This document shows, in pieces, positions 43,226 to 57,214 of a DNA stretch of 64,000 nucleotides. The stretch spans positions 3,301,795 to 3,365,794 of the forward strand of contig OZ026555.1 of the NCBI GenBank assembly GCA_964020155.1. The letters run 5' to 3'. How positions within the stretch are numbered: the first letter of the stretch is position 1; each line of letters starts with the position of its first letter. Source of the stretch: Chondrilla cf. caribensis (Eukaryota; Porifera; Demospongiae; Chondrillida; Chondrillidae). Below the pieces are notes generated by a model. It made no database searches. It saw only the letters and a list, made by a program, of their open reading frames with translations, and was not told the DNA's origin. The position numbers and the translations under genes are program-made.

Positions 43226-44875
43226 GGCTTGGTTGGTGAGCGCAGTACACAACAGACACAATCTGTACTCTACATGGAAGAGAATGAGCAGAAATATCTG
43301 ACCACATTGTAAATATCACTCTCAAAACTGGTGACAGTATGTTGATCAAATTTTTGCAGGTGTGCATCCATATAGCATAAATAACAACATCAAATTAAGT
43401 AAATCATGTTCAATAGTATTAACACGACCTTTGTAATGAATGTTAGAGTGATTGGTTAGTGCACTAACACCTGGGGGGACCAATGTCACAGACAGCATTA
43501 AGCTGCAGAGGAGGTGGGAGTAACAATTTCAATGTCTAAATTTTTGCACAATGCCTTAAACAGAAGTTCAACCCCCAACTTTGTAGGCTTTTGTTGGAGA
43601 AGCAAAAGTAGCAGTTGGTGAATGTAGTCTTTTTTATTTCACCTTGACATTGCAGTAAGCTGACAAGACCTATGGGTACTCAACTCCACTTGCTAGTACA
43701 TATACCGGAAAAACAGGTCTAATGTCTAATAATAGACATCATGTTCAAATTGATAATAATTCTGTAACGAGTCATACAGTTGACTCTATATTTCACAAGA
43801 GAATTTTATACTCTGTTGGGGTGATGTGGATTGTGCTACTGGAAACTCGTTCAAAAAATAACCTGTAACTGTACAAGATGGGAATGTCAATACCTAAGAT
43901 GAACCATGAGTGAAGCAGTCCTGTACAAAACCACTGCTATCAGGAAGATATGGCATGGACAGTAGCAAGGCAGGTCAATGAGAGTTACATGGATGGAATT
44001 GTATTGGCAACATACCATATAACATCAGCATTACACTTTCACCAACTTCTCGCATAGTTATCTGCACAAATAACGACTTATAGCCTCATTTCACCCGAAT
44101 TGAGTTCAAAAGTGGCTGACAAACATCCAAAGTGAGCTTCTAAACCCTGGCTGGTGCCGATCAGGAGCTGGACCCAATCAATGGAGGGTCATTTAGTACC
44201 CTTCACATACAGCTGAAACGCTGAAAATTGCAGCTCTGAGCGTATGTGCAAAGAAAAATGGTCACGTTTCATCTTTTGCTGGTCCGAGGATCCACTAGGT
44301 AAACGACTCTCTAATAGGCCTCATGACAATTATAGCCACATGGTTGCTTCGTAAGCTTTCAATACAATAAAATGAACCCGGACAGGCGAAAAACCTATCA
44401 ATCGAACCCACAGATTCACTGACACAGACTGGACAAACAATATCACAAGCTGTTCGAGCCTTAAGGGTCGAAATAAACTGAGTAGAAAGATTTAATAAGT
44501 GATTAATATTGATAAAATTATCTCCAAATTTATTTAGTGATCACCTGTTAACGGCCAGAAGGATCAGATGATAAACCACGCGCAATTTGGCTGTTTGGCT
44601 TCAAGACGTAGTTGAGCTCCTCCTCTACATGGAATGCGTTACGCAACGTGTATCACTCGGCAGGTCATCCAATAAGCGCCCACCGGATGTTTTTCGAACA
44701 GTGCCGCTTATTAAGCGCCCAATCACCTCTCCTTCAGAATAGAACGCTGTCTTTTCCCCCATCAGTGACTTCTACCGTCAAGAAACCTGAGAGGCTCTCA
44801 AAGCAGGCTCAATACACCGAGAAGAACGTAGTGCTGAAACTACTCCGGATTGATCGCTGACACAGGAGGCTGGCG
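43226..44875. other. divergent intergenic region between G6PD copy 2 and the lipid kinase gene
   Basis: The two genes point away from each other, so this 1.65 kb should hold both promoters. The last ~280 bases before 44876 are GC-richer and probably include the lipid kinase 5' UTR. The 82-codon frame at 44612-44860 has no recognisable domain and I do not call it. Confidence 0.45.
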
Positions 44876-47800
44876 ATGAGTGACCCAGTCACTACCCCAC
44901 CTCATTCTAAAGACCAGGATTGTATTGGGTCAGCAAACAGACAACAGCCTTTAGTGCAGACAGAAATCATACATTTTTCATCATCCCCCTCTCCTGAGGG
45001 GACTACGGACCCACCCCAACCACCGCCCGTCGATCATGACCACACCACTGATCAGAGTCGTGTTGTATCAGATAGTATTGCTCGTACCAGTTCGGGCACT
45101 GTAGACACGAACTCTTCGACGTTTCGCAGGTCGGGTGCATCCTCGCCTACGAGTCGGAGTGGGACGTCCGATTTCGTGTGTGAAACGGGGACAGAATCGA
45201 CCCCTCCAAGCAGCGACAGCGAGGTCAGGATGAGACAACACGGGGAAGACGGATCGAGGTGTCGAGGGCTGAACCGCCCGATGTCGTTTCGTCTCATGTC
45301 CCAGCATGGACCGGTGCTCATGGACGATATGACTATTGAAGGACATTCTGTCAGCGTTAGCCTGGGAGAAGAAGGCGTAGAGTGGTCCTTTAAAAAGTCT
45401 GGAAAGAGTGAGTTGTTGTGTTAAGCCATTGATATTGATTCATTGATCATTGTGTGTTGAAAAGGTACGTTCATGTACGCTTTGTGGGAAAATGGTGCCT
45501 ATGTACTTTGTTTTGGGTCCGCTGTTCTAGGTGTCTGTAAGGGGTCAGCTAACCTATCCATTAAAGGCACTTTGAGACCTTAATTATGTCCTCATTACAG
45601 AGGTTTCCTCGATTCAGAGGTCATTTAATACACCAATATAGTGCACTGGTGAAAGATCAGTAATCTTAGGGTTAGTGTTAGTTTGTGAATTATACTGATC
45701 AGTGCATATTAAAGATCTCTAACATAATTCACAAGAATGTAATTTACGAACTGAACCCTAACCCCAACCCTAACCTCGTCGTAGAATACAACGGTGTTGG
45801 GGCCATCCTTCCTACATGATCCGTTTCCTCGATTCAGAGGTCATTTAATACACCACAGTACTGCACTGGTAAAAGAGCAGTAATCTTTTAGAGATGTCTT
45901 CAATTGGGATGCTTATAATAGAGGCCTGCACACACTGAACAGATGCAATGACCTAGTCTGACCATTTTGTGTCTATGATTTCCATTGAACTTATCCATTT
46001 CATGTCTATGTACGTATGTGGTCAAATGTTCTTGTAGATTTTTATCACCGACGTCATACTAAGATATGAGTTTGGCAGTGGTGGCTGGCTGTGGCTGCTC
46101 TTGTCATCATTGTGCTCATCTGTATTTTCACTGAAATTCCTGCTAGAGCTTTGTACGTATGCAGTATTGACATCAGGGTATTCTACCTACTTCTAAGCCC
46201 ATTGCTTCACTAACATTGACATGTCGTCTCTACTATCAGTGTACTGTGGAACCTCTACTAAAGGACACTCCCTACAAAGGACACATTCTAAGGCACCAAA
46301 AGTAGATTTTCCTATAGTGCTAATACATTTTCCACCTCTGAAGAGTGGGCAACCTCTCTACAGTGGACAAGATAGCTGGTCCCGATGTGTCCTTTATAGA
46401 GAGGTCTCCCTGTATAGTGCATCACAGTGTTGACGTGTGTCCTTGATCCATGTAGCTGTAATGTACGTACGTACGTATTTGTAGATCTCTGTTCACCCTC
46501 AGTCCTCGTGCTGGTGGTGATGTTGCATGTTTATAAGTGCCTCTTTCCGTTATTATCACAATGTTATGGAATATCGACACGGTTGTGACCCAGCCCCACA
46601 GACTAGCAAGGCCAAATTAGATGCACAACTCATCTCCCAAACTTGCCTTTGACATGCACATACTACGTACATTGTTGGGCTTTGTTATAACGAGCTGTAC
46701 AACTAACTAATAAGGTGCTAAATGTTGTATTTGTTACTACGGCACGTGTTAATGTGTTGTTATATACTGATAAACACACCCCACCCTGTGCTCTAAGCAG
46801 ACATGGTAATATGGTCTTGATAGTTATGCATGGAATGTAGATTCAGTTATCATTTGGTACATGTGTACTAACTTAATGTATTGCACGTGTGTACTGTAAT
46901 GTATTGTACATGTGTGGGCGTGAAGATTAGTGTACGTATGTACGTGGGTGGGTGTGCACTGACGTTGTATGGTACGTATATGCGTTCTCTACAGTACTAT
47001 GTATTTGCATGCATGCACATATGTATGGTAACTGTACTGTGTGTAACAGCATACGTACATACGTACGTATGTATGTGTATGGATATCTGTATATGTAAAT
47101 ATAAAGTGTACATATTATATTCAGAAATACGTATTATGCATATTGTATCACATGGTCACATCTGTGACTATACGTACCATGATACATACGTACGTAGATG
47201 TCTGTTGTCTGTATTCACTGTAATAATTTTCTACTCTTGTGAGTACTTGTGGCATGTGTGTGCATATGACCTCTTTTGATTTATCAGCTGATTGACACTC
47301 GCTCTGTGATAGACTATGTGAAGGAATGCACCCAATACTAAACCTCTGTCCTCCCATTATACATAGGTACAGTTGCTCTGCTACATAATATTCTTATTGG
47401 TATTGGTAGCTTATCTCCCTGGGAGTGTTATCTGTATATGAATATGTATATTCTTACTGAATACACATCTTAGGATGACAATTCAATTCCTGTCATTCCT
47501 TAACATTGACCTGCTCATGAATGCCCTGCCCATCCCTGGTATGATGCCCGATCCATGTTGTATGCATGTGCCTTGGGGTGTCCAAAGTTGTCTTCACATG
47601 TTACATATTGTGTCTAATCTTTCAGCTCAGTACGTACATATTACTTGACTCTGTCTTGTTCTTACCTCTATTGTTATAGTGTCACACCGCTCTCTTTCAA
47701 CTTATGTACCTCTGGGTTTCTTGTTGTTCTTGCTGTACGTATGTGTTGTTTTTCCTAGATTTGGACATAAATTATGTATGCTGTGAGAAACATACGTACG

Positions 47801-47905
47801 TATGTTTCCGTTTACATACGTACGTACATGTGTGTGAATGTTGACATGTCTTTGTGTGCAAGGAACACACACACACAGTGTACAGCGCAAACACACATAC
47901 TCATA

Positions 47906-47950
<45 letters not shown>

Positions 47951-50900
47951 ATCCTACGTACATAGTGTTTTTTCATATTGTAGTAATTTCTAATCAAAAA
48001 CAGTCAATTGTCCAGTTCATCATTGTACCTGTAACTTTTTGATTTTCCCCGAATTAATAGTGCTACTGACCTCAGCTCTCCCCAGTCCACGCATTCAAAT
48101 GTATGTGTACTCGTGGATATACGTATGTACGTATGTAATTTTTGCCCTATAATTGTAATCGTTTTCAACTGAAATGCATATGTCTAATATTATGTACGTG
48201 CTTTTTACATAACAATGGTGATACGAGAAAATCTTTCAAATGTGAAAATCACTAATGCTGACCAAACAAGAGTGTTTGTTGGCAGGGATGAGTTGTCCCA
48301 AGTTCAAATAGGATGTGAGCCCGAAGCTTGAAGTTCCCAGGAAGACATGACCCTCCATGCAGTGTGTGAGACTGAAATCACAGGAGAAGCACACCGATAG
48401 TAGTGTTGGGGATTCTATCCAATTCACGGCCAAAGCCCTACTAGCTGCTTGTTGTCATCCAACAGGTGACACAATGTTGTGTTCACGCACAGTTAGTATT
48501 GGGCTAGGATGTTTGAAATGATGGAACAATGATGAAAGTTGGTGCTATCAACAGCATTGTACGTACGCACATACATGGTAACAACGCCATTGGTAGCACC
48601 TCTGGTCTGTTAAAGGTCTCACAGGTCATCATTTGCGATGAGTCTTGATGGGTAAAATGGTAGGAAATGCCCCCTCCAGCTGATTGGCAAAGGACTATGT
48701 AAGGCCTGAGAAGTTGTGTACACTTCCTATGCTGCCAGGTCACCTTGCTCCTGTGCACGTGTACCAAGTACAGGAATTACATATCCTTCCTGTGTCACCT
48801 CAAGCCTTACACATTCACTGCCACGTGTTTGATTTTTGAAGACATTGCACCATTTCCTTATCAGTGCTGATCTGGGTGGTTTTCAAATATGTTTTTGGAC
48901 ACGTATGTACATACATACGTATTTAGTGTACGTGTCATACTGTTATCACTAGAAACATACTTACGTATTGCATCATAACAATGGCACTGTAGTAGGTACT
49001 AGGTATGCAGTACATAAGTACTTAGATGTAATCATAGTTGAAATGAAAGTGACTAATCAGTCATATTTCTCATCTACGTACATACGTACATATGTACATA
49101 CGTATGTATATGCTATGTGTTGTGTGCTAATAGTGAAGTGTTGTGCTGTGATGGGTTTTCATATACATACGTATGTATTTAGCTAAATTTGAAGATAGTT
49201 ATTGTCGGTATGGTGGAACCTGTGTATGGTGGTCACCCTTGGCAACAGTGGCTGTTATAGAGAGGTGGTCGTTATACACAGGTTGAATTGTACACTATAG
49301 GCCCTTTTGGGATTTTTGACCTGGCTGTTATGAAGAGGTGACCTACCAATATGGTAGCCATTATGCACAGGTTTCACTATATTTTGTATGTAGGTACGTA
49401 TGTATACGTATACGTATGCTCTTCACATGTACGTACATTCCACTACATATGTACATACAAATGTACGTACGTATGTACGTAAGTACCATGGTAATACGTA
49501 TGTACGTACGTATGTAGTATACCTGGCTAGTACACTGTACTGTACTTCACCTGATACACTCATGCCTAAAGCCTAAGTAAGTAGTTCAGGCACACTACGT
49601 CAACCAGAACTGATGGTCTGTACCCAGGACAGAGTGTATACATAGGTTCTGTATGCCCTTTGAGGTGCTCACTGAGCCATGGTGCGCTCTATTGCTGTGT
49701 TGTCATTTGTGTGTGAGAGACAACAATTCAGCTTGAGACTGAATGGCTTCCTTGGGTTTATTGAAGTCCTGAAATGCCTTATAATGAGTAGCAACTGTGT
49801 ACAGCTCAATGTACGTATGTACGTATGTATGAGTATACGTACGTATGTGTGTGAGCATTACATGTGCATACATACGTACGTACATACATATGTACATGTA
49901 ATGCTACGTACGTATGTATGTACAAACATATGTGTGTACGTAATCACAGGCATTCTTTATCAAGGGGGATTGTACTGTACATTGATTGAACAATTTCAAG
50001 GTAGTGCTTGTTAGCAAGACTATACGTACATGACCCCTGGCTTTGACTGGGCAAGTTACCATCCTGAAACTAGAGATGAATAGTTGTACGTACGTATATA
50101 CGTAAATCGGCATTGAAAAGATGATTGAAACAAATATGCATATGTAGGCAGAGAAAAAACGCTGAATTTGCAGTTTTTAAATTTCATAATCAAATTAGAC
50201 ACATAATATACATACGTATATGTATGTTTGTGTATTGAAATATGCATTTCTTTCGAATTAACATCTAACAGTCAGATGTGAGTCATATATAGTACACATG
50301 GTTTAACTAAGTGTATTAGCAGGATGTGCATGTGTTTGTGATATGTACAGTGAGTATGTATACAATTTGAATCATATACATACATACGTAGGTACGTACG
50401 TAACCCCTTTTTCTCATAACCATACCTATTTTTACACTTTCTTGACCATTTGATGGAAGTTGAAAACTATCACGGCTATTGAGTTCACTGTCATTTTTAC
50501 ATTATACGAATGTGGCTGTGGAAGCCCTGTATTCTGTGCATTGGTTGTGTTGTTACATCTTGTTCTCTTTTCCTGTAGAGCAAGTACTCAAGTTTGAGGA
50601 CATTTTCGCAGTGAATCCGCTCCTGAGAAAATGCAAGCAATCTCCCCACCAGACATCTTCCGCTGGATTATTGAAAACATTGAAACGTAAAAAACAGCAC
50701 AATGCAGACAACATTCCTGTGTTGAAGCCGGTGGGGTTTTCCCTCCACAGTCTCCACCCTGATAAGCCTGGGCATGTGGTCGGCACCGATTTTCTCTGTT
50801 CAAGCAATGAAATGGCAACCACCTGGTTGGAATCCATCAAGACGTTGATGCACGGTGGGTGTTGTCTATGGCATGCAACATGCAACTATTGAGAGTAGTA

Positions 50901-51957
50901 GAGTGGGTGATTGCTACAGTGCAACTTGCTTAGTACGTAGATATCCTAGTTAGTATGTACCTCTATTCATGCATTCACTTCACTCAGTCCTAGCTCACAT
51001 GCAAATAGTCCTGATAGTAACTCTGATTGGAAGTACAGATTTGGTGTACCCTTCAAGGTACTTTTTAAGCAAGTTGACTGCATGGTAAAGGTGAAGGTTA
51101 CTGTGAAACTCCTTTAAGCCATACACTCTGCAATCTGGAATTCCCTTCAATTTGATAGTTTTGTTTGATCTCTCTATTTTTGTATAATATTGCATACGTG
51201 CGTACATACTACTTTCAGTCGAGTGTGCATTGAGGGGCCGGACCGACATACGTACATACGTATGTACGTACGTATGCATCCCTGAGATTCCCAGTTATGA
51301 CAATTGATTGATCAATTAGTTACCAAAAGGTCAGCAAGTGACTGATTGGGAAAAACATGTTATTTATACCACCTTCATAAAGAGAACTCAGGCTTTGCCC
51401 CCTGTGTCCCATACAAGGATCCATTCCCTGTAGGGTGTATGTACGTACATACCGTATGTTTGTACTGTGTGACTCCCTTTACAATTCACCAAACCATTGT
51501 TGTGAAATATGTAGCTCATGGTGGTTATACGTACTTCCTCTACATGCTTCCCATGTGATTGTTTCAGTGTGAGTACAGTACATGATACCACAGTGTACAC
51601 TCCATCGTAGAATGCAGCCTGAGGCCAAGAAGACTCTTTGTTGTAATAAACCCTTTCAGTGGGAAGGGACACTCTTTAAGAACCTGGGATAAGGTACAGG
51701 AGCTGTTTGAACTGGCTGATGTTGACCTGGAAGTAGTAGGTATGTACGTTTGTATGTGCGTATGTACTCATTGTATAGATACTTACGTATGTACATACAT
51801 ACTTGCATACATAATGTACATATGTACATATGTACATATGTACGTATGTACGTAAGTGCCTCCATGAAGTACGTACCTATTTCTTTTTTCTATGTGCAGT
51901 AGGTAGAGTGCAGTTTGCATGTAATGTATGTAGTCTTTCTCACTTACATACGTATAC

Positions 51958-52034
<77 letters not shown>

Positions 52035-53215
52035 AAGAGTGCATGTGGTGTATGTGTGTTTGTGTGTGTACGTATTTATCTCCTTGCCCATGTGTGTAGT
52101 GTGTTGATAGTACATACGTACGTACGTACTTGTATTTTTGTAGTAACAAAGAAGAAAGGACATGGAAGAGAACTAACACAATACTTGGACTGTAACCAGT
52201 TTGATGGGTGAGCTGAGTACTTGGCTTTTCTTTGTTGAGCACTTTGTAATTTACCCTCATTTAATTATGTGATAATGCAAATTAATTGGTTGTATTAATA
52301 CGTACGTACCTGTTGACCTAACCAGTTTATTCGTACATTTGTACACTGTACCCACACCACTGTACTTTGGTACACTGTACCCTACACCACTGTACCATAC
52401 TGTACTGTACATACGTACATACACTATAGATAATGAGTAGAGCGTATATTATAATACTGTATGTAATAGATACGTATATTGAGCATGTATGTATGTATGT
52501 ACATATACGTACGTATGTACATATTAGTGTGCAGTATTGTTAATTGCACATTGCACATCAACAGTAATCTTCACCTTCTGTGAACCTTATAAAGTACAGT
52601 ACCATCTTGTTATAGTTCATATTCTGTTTTAATGTACCGTGTGTAATGAGGTGAGTAGACTTAGCTATGTATGTGAAACTGATCATGAGCACTTTTGTTC
52701 ATGCCAGGTCTAACACCTTCATCTTCCAACCCACATGTACTATTCTGAGTATGTACTTGTGCCTACCTCCACAACCTGTACACTTGTAATCATCACCACT
52801 AGTACTTACGTACATGTAATATTATACGTTTGTACCCACCTATGTGTGTGTATAATCGTTGTGCATTCATACTCTTCTACCTATAATTGTTTTGCAGTAT
52901 TGTTGGTGTTGGCGGGGATGGTCTGTGTAGTGAGCTACTCAACGGGTTGTTGATCCAGGCACAGTTCAACGCTGGAGTCAACTTGCGGAGAGCTAGGTTC
53001 ATCCCGGTGCAACCTACCATTCGTCTGGGTATGATCCCCACTGGGTCCACGAACACACTACCTCATTCAATGTTGAATCAACCAAATCCAATAACAGCTG
53101 CTGTTCAGATTATACTGGGTTAGTGATAGCTTGGTAGCTTGTGGGGGGTGGGTGTATACAAGTGTGTTGTATGTGAGAGTGAGTGTATGTTTGTGTGTTG
53201 GGTGAGTGTGAGTTT

Positions 53216-53251
<36 letters not shown>

Positions 53252-56200
53252 ATGTGTGTGTGTACGAGTACATTTAATGTGTATGTTTGTGTGTATGTGT
53301 GTGGGTGTGAGTATGTGTGTGTGTTCCTCGTACTTCACCTCTGGAGTCCACTCAGCTGGAAATGGTACTATGTAACTGAATTTTGGAAGCCAATAGAATG
53401 CAAGGTGGTCTTTCTTACATAGTTATTTATACATACAAAACATAATTAATTTAGTGTGTGTATCACTGTGCCCTAGATGACATTGCTACTTCCTTTTGTT
53501 GGGTAGGGTGAGCTCAGTATTACATCATTGCAGATAGTTATTATGTGGTGTGTCATTGTACATGTGTACATTCATAGGGCCCCAGTGGGTTTCTAAGATA
53601 GGAGCCTCCATGGCTAAAGGCCCGCCCATGTTAAGTAAGATTCCATAACCATACCCCATCAGCATAGCATTGTACACACAGATGTAGAGCACATTAGGTA
53701 TCAATATACATACATACGAGAGTACTGTACTGTATAGTCGTACATGTATTTACGTACGTACGTATATCCATGGGTAGTAGAACTCAAAATACCAGGGAAA
53801 GAAATACGTATTCACATTTGTAGTACCACTGTTCACCACTTGTATTTGTACGTACATTTTCTGTAGCAGGTATGATAAAGGTACGAGATATCCATGCCTA
53901 GATGCAGTGCACACATGCAGTGCAATTCATGTACGTACATACAGTGGAACCTTTTTGACGACCACATCTAGACAAAGACCACCTGTCCCAGTAACCACGC
54001 TTGAACTATCCAGTACATGATGCCAAATACACAGATCGAACACATCTCTTTACGAAGACCACATCTACAGATACTGTACTTTCTTGGTCCCCTGGGTATT
54101 CTTTATAGGTAGATTCCACTGTGTATACATGTGTACATACGTATTGTATGGAAAATGACAATGTACACACATACGTACATATGTACGTACATTTACGTAC
54201 ATGTATGCCTGGTATTATTCATACAGGTCGCAGTGTCCAAGTGGATGTGTGCAGTGTGTACTCCAATGGGCAGTTGATGGCCTTCTCCTTGTGTTCGATG
54301 AACTACAGCATTAGCAATGTGGAGCTCCTGCCCAAACCCGATGATGTCAGCATGTCCTGGTTTGAAGAGAAAATCAGCTCCCTCGGTAGAAAACTGTCAA
54401 AGAAGTAAGTATTCCTATCTCAAGCTCTGCAGGATGCCAGCAGCGATTAGTGGTGTGCGGTGAATTTTTACCAATTTGTCACTGCTTTCTCCTCTAAACC
54501 CTGTTTGTCCTTCATCATTTCTGCACCCAATTCATTTGTGTAGAATAGGGTATACGTGACAATGTACGTACGTATGTAAGAGTCTCGCTTGAATGCAGGC
54601 AAACTATATGATTAGGGTGTGTAACAACATATGTGTGGAGTTGCATGTTACGAAAAATTCGCGATTTCATGGAATTTTCTTGTCAACCTGCAATGTACGT
54701 AAGATGAGCTCCATCTGTGATAGCCAGTGGAGAACTGTGGATAGGGTTGAGCAGGGTTTCAAACAGGTGGACTGGAAAGTAGATTTTACACATTATGCTA
54801 CAAATTTACACGTCCTTTCACTAATCAGTCCGTCTTCGTAGCTGTAGCAATGAGCACATTCATACCTTATGTCATAGACCCCAGTTTATCTAGTTGTGTG
54901 CTATACGGATTTCTGTTGTGACAAGATTGAGCCAACTTTTGGACCTCATTCACGATCGAGGAATGGCTAGATTTCCGTGACCCTTGGTTGATTGATTGAG
55001 GTTTCAAAAATTGAATCCTGAACATGCCTACATACGTACAAACACATGGTGACTTAAGCGCCAGGATTACTTGCCTCACTTTTCAGCTCGCAATGACAAT
55101 GATTAATAATCCACCAAATGTGATAATCTCCCCAATGTACGTATTTCCTAAGAATTGCAGCAGACAAATGAGAATTCACTGGTTCGATTGTGAGATATGA
55201 CAAACAAACGTACATACGTATATACATTCTCCAAAAGAGGAGCCATTGCTGCAGGTCTCCAATAATATCAAATTCATAGTTTTGTAATTCATAAACCACA
55301 AACAAATGTCTAAATATTTTCTGGCTTATTTTCATACCTTCATGTGCCGAGCTTAACATAATTCTGGTGAAAGCTCACTATTTATTCTGATTCAAATAAA
55401 TACAGTATGGATAATATAGTAATAATAATAGTATGTTCATAGCAACACAATATTGTTAGCATAATAATTGAAGTTAGTCATCTGCAGAGATAACGTGAAC
55501 CTCGGCTATGATCATTGGGACAGAGTTGAGGTCAATTGTTGTCATAGTGGCATAGTTGCTGGATCTTGAACCTCTAATTGCGGCAATAGCAGATCTGAGG
55601 AGGCTGAATCAAATCCTACATCTTATTAAGTTCATCACATTTGAGTATTGCTGATTTTGTTTCTCTGAAATCATTTTTGCTAGTCGGCGGTAAAAGATGA
55701 CAGCTGATGAGCCCATTCCTCCTGTAATAGACATAATAAGGGGTGTGAACGATCCATGTTCAATTTCTTGTATTCTCTGGTCATATGCCCTATTCTTCTC
55801 ACCTTCCTGTGATTTGTAGATGGTCTGAATATTAGTACGCTGGTAGCTCGACGCCAGGGGGTTAAATTTCATACCAGTTGTTGAATTTAAAAATTGTTTG
55901 TTAGAAATGTTTACATGTCAATATGCGTGTACGTACGTATGTGTGTTTATACTGCTCCATGTTTCAATTATTATTGGTATTGTTTCCTTTTTCAGATCCT
56001 TCAATGCCACTCTGATGTACGTACCCAGTGATAACCCCAATTCACAATCCTACACCTGTTCTTCATTGTGCGAGTATTGTTCTTTCGGCTTTCAAAGTGT
56101 GTCTTCCTCAGATGGTCTAACATTAGCTACAGCCTCAGCAACTTTCAAAGAAGTGGACAGTGAGTTCCTAGCCACTTCACAGATGGTGCAGTCGTACTTA

Positions 56201-56972
56201 CGTACATGCAAACCTTGATTGTGCTCTCCCCTATTCCATTGTACAATCCTTTAGAATACAGAGAGTAACAATAGACTATGCACACAGCCCAGTAGTGGGT
56301 CTGACCAAGTAGAGTATTGTGTATCAATAGCCATACACATGCATATTGTACGCTGTGTATACGTATGTATGTGTGTGTGTGTGGAGTAGTTGTTATTCAT
56401 TGATGAGGACTTGTGTATAACAAAGTTAATTATACGTAGTTAACTCAGGACATCCTATTTTGTGTCTGACAGTTCGACTGTATTTAATGTATCTCGTAAG
56501 ACCCTTGATTTCACTTATGGCTGGAGAGAGGTAAATTGTTAGTATGATATATGATAGATGTTTTCGTTGGAAACTCAATTGACACTTTATGAAAAATTGA
56601 CTTTTTTATGACATTGGCCTTCATCAGATGTGTCCTAACACTATGGTCCCACAAGTATCAATACATCAGCCAACGTTGTACATACAATACATGCTACGCA
56701 CGTATATTAGTAGTATCGACAGTGCTTACAGTATGGCTGTGTAAACGTGGTACACTTATCACCCTACCTCTGCAGAGGCAGATGCTTATGAATGGAAGAC
56801 CAAATCCTGCACAGTCCACAGTGTGGCAGTCGCACCACATGTCTGTGCATCTACCAAACACCCCTGGGGACTGTCCCCTGGGAGCCATTTCGGTGATGGT
56901 TGTCTAGACATTATCATAAAAAGACCATCAAAGATTTCTCATGCTCTCACTGGAAGTGTATGTGATTCTGAC

Positions 56973-57044
<72 letters not shown>

Positions 57045-57060
57045 TGCATGTGTGTGTGTG

Positions 57061-57135
<75 letters not shown>

Positions 57136-57164
57136 ATGTGTGTTTGTGTATGTGTGTTTGTGTA

Positions 57165-57214
<50 letters not shown>

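Noticed and set aside
44612..44860. 82-codon frame above the lipid kinase
   Set aside because: No recognisable domain, no clear splice sites; probably 5' UTR or promoter.
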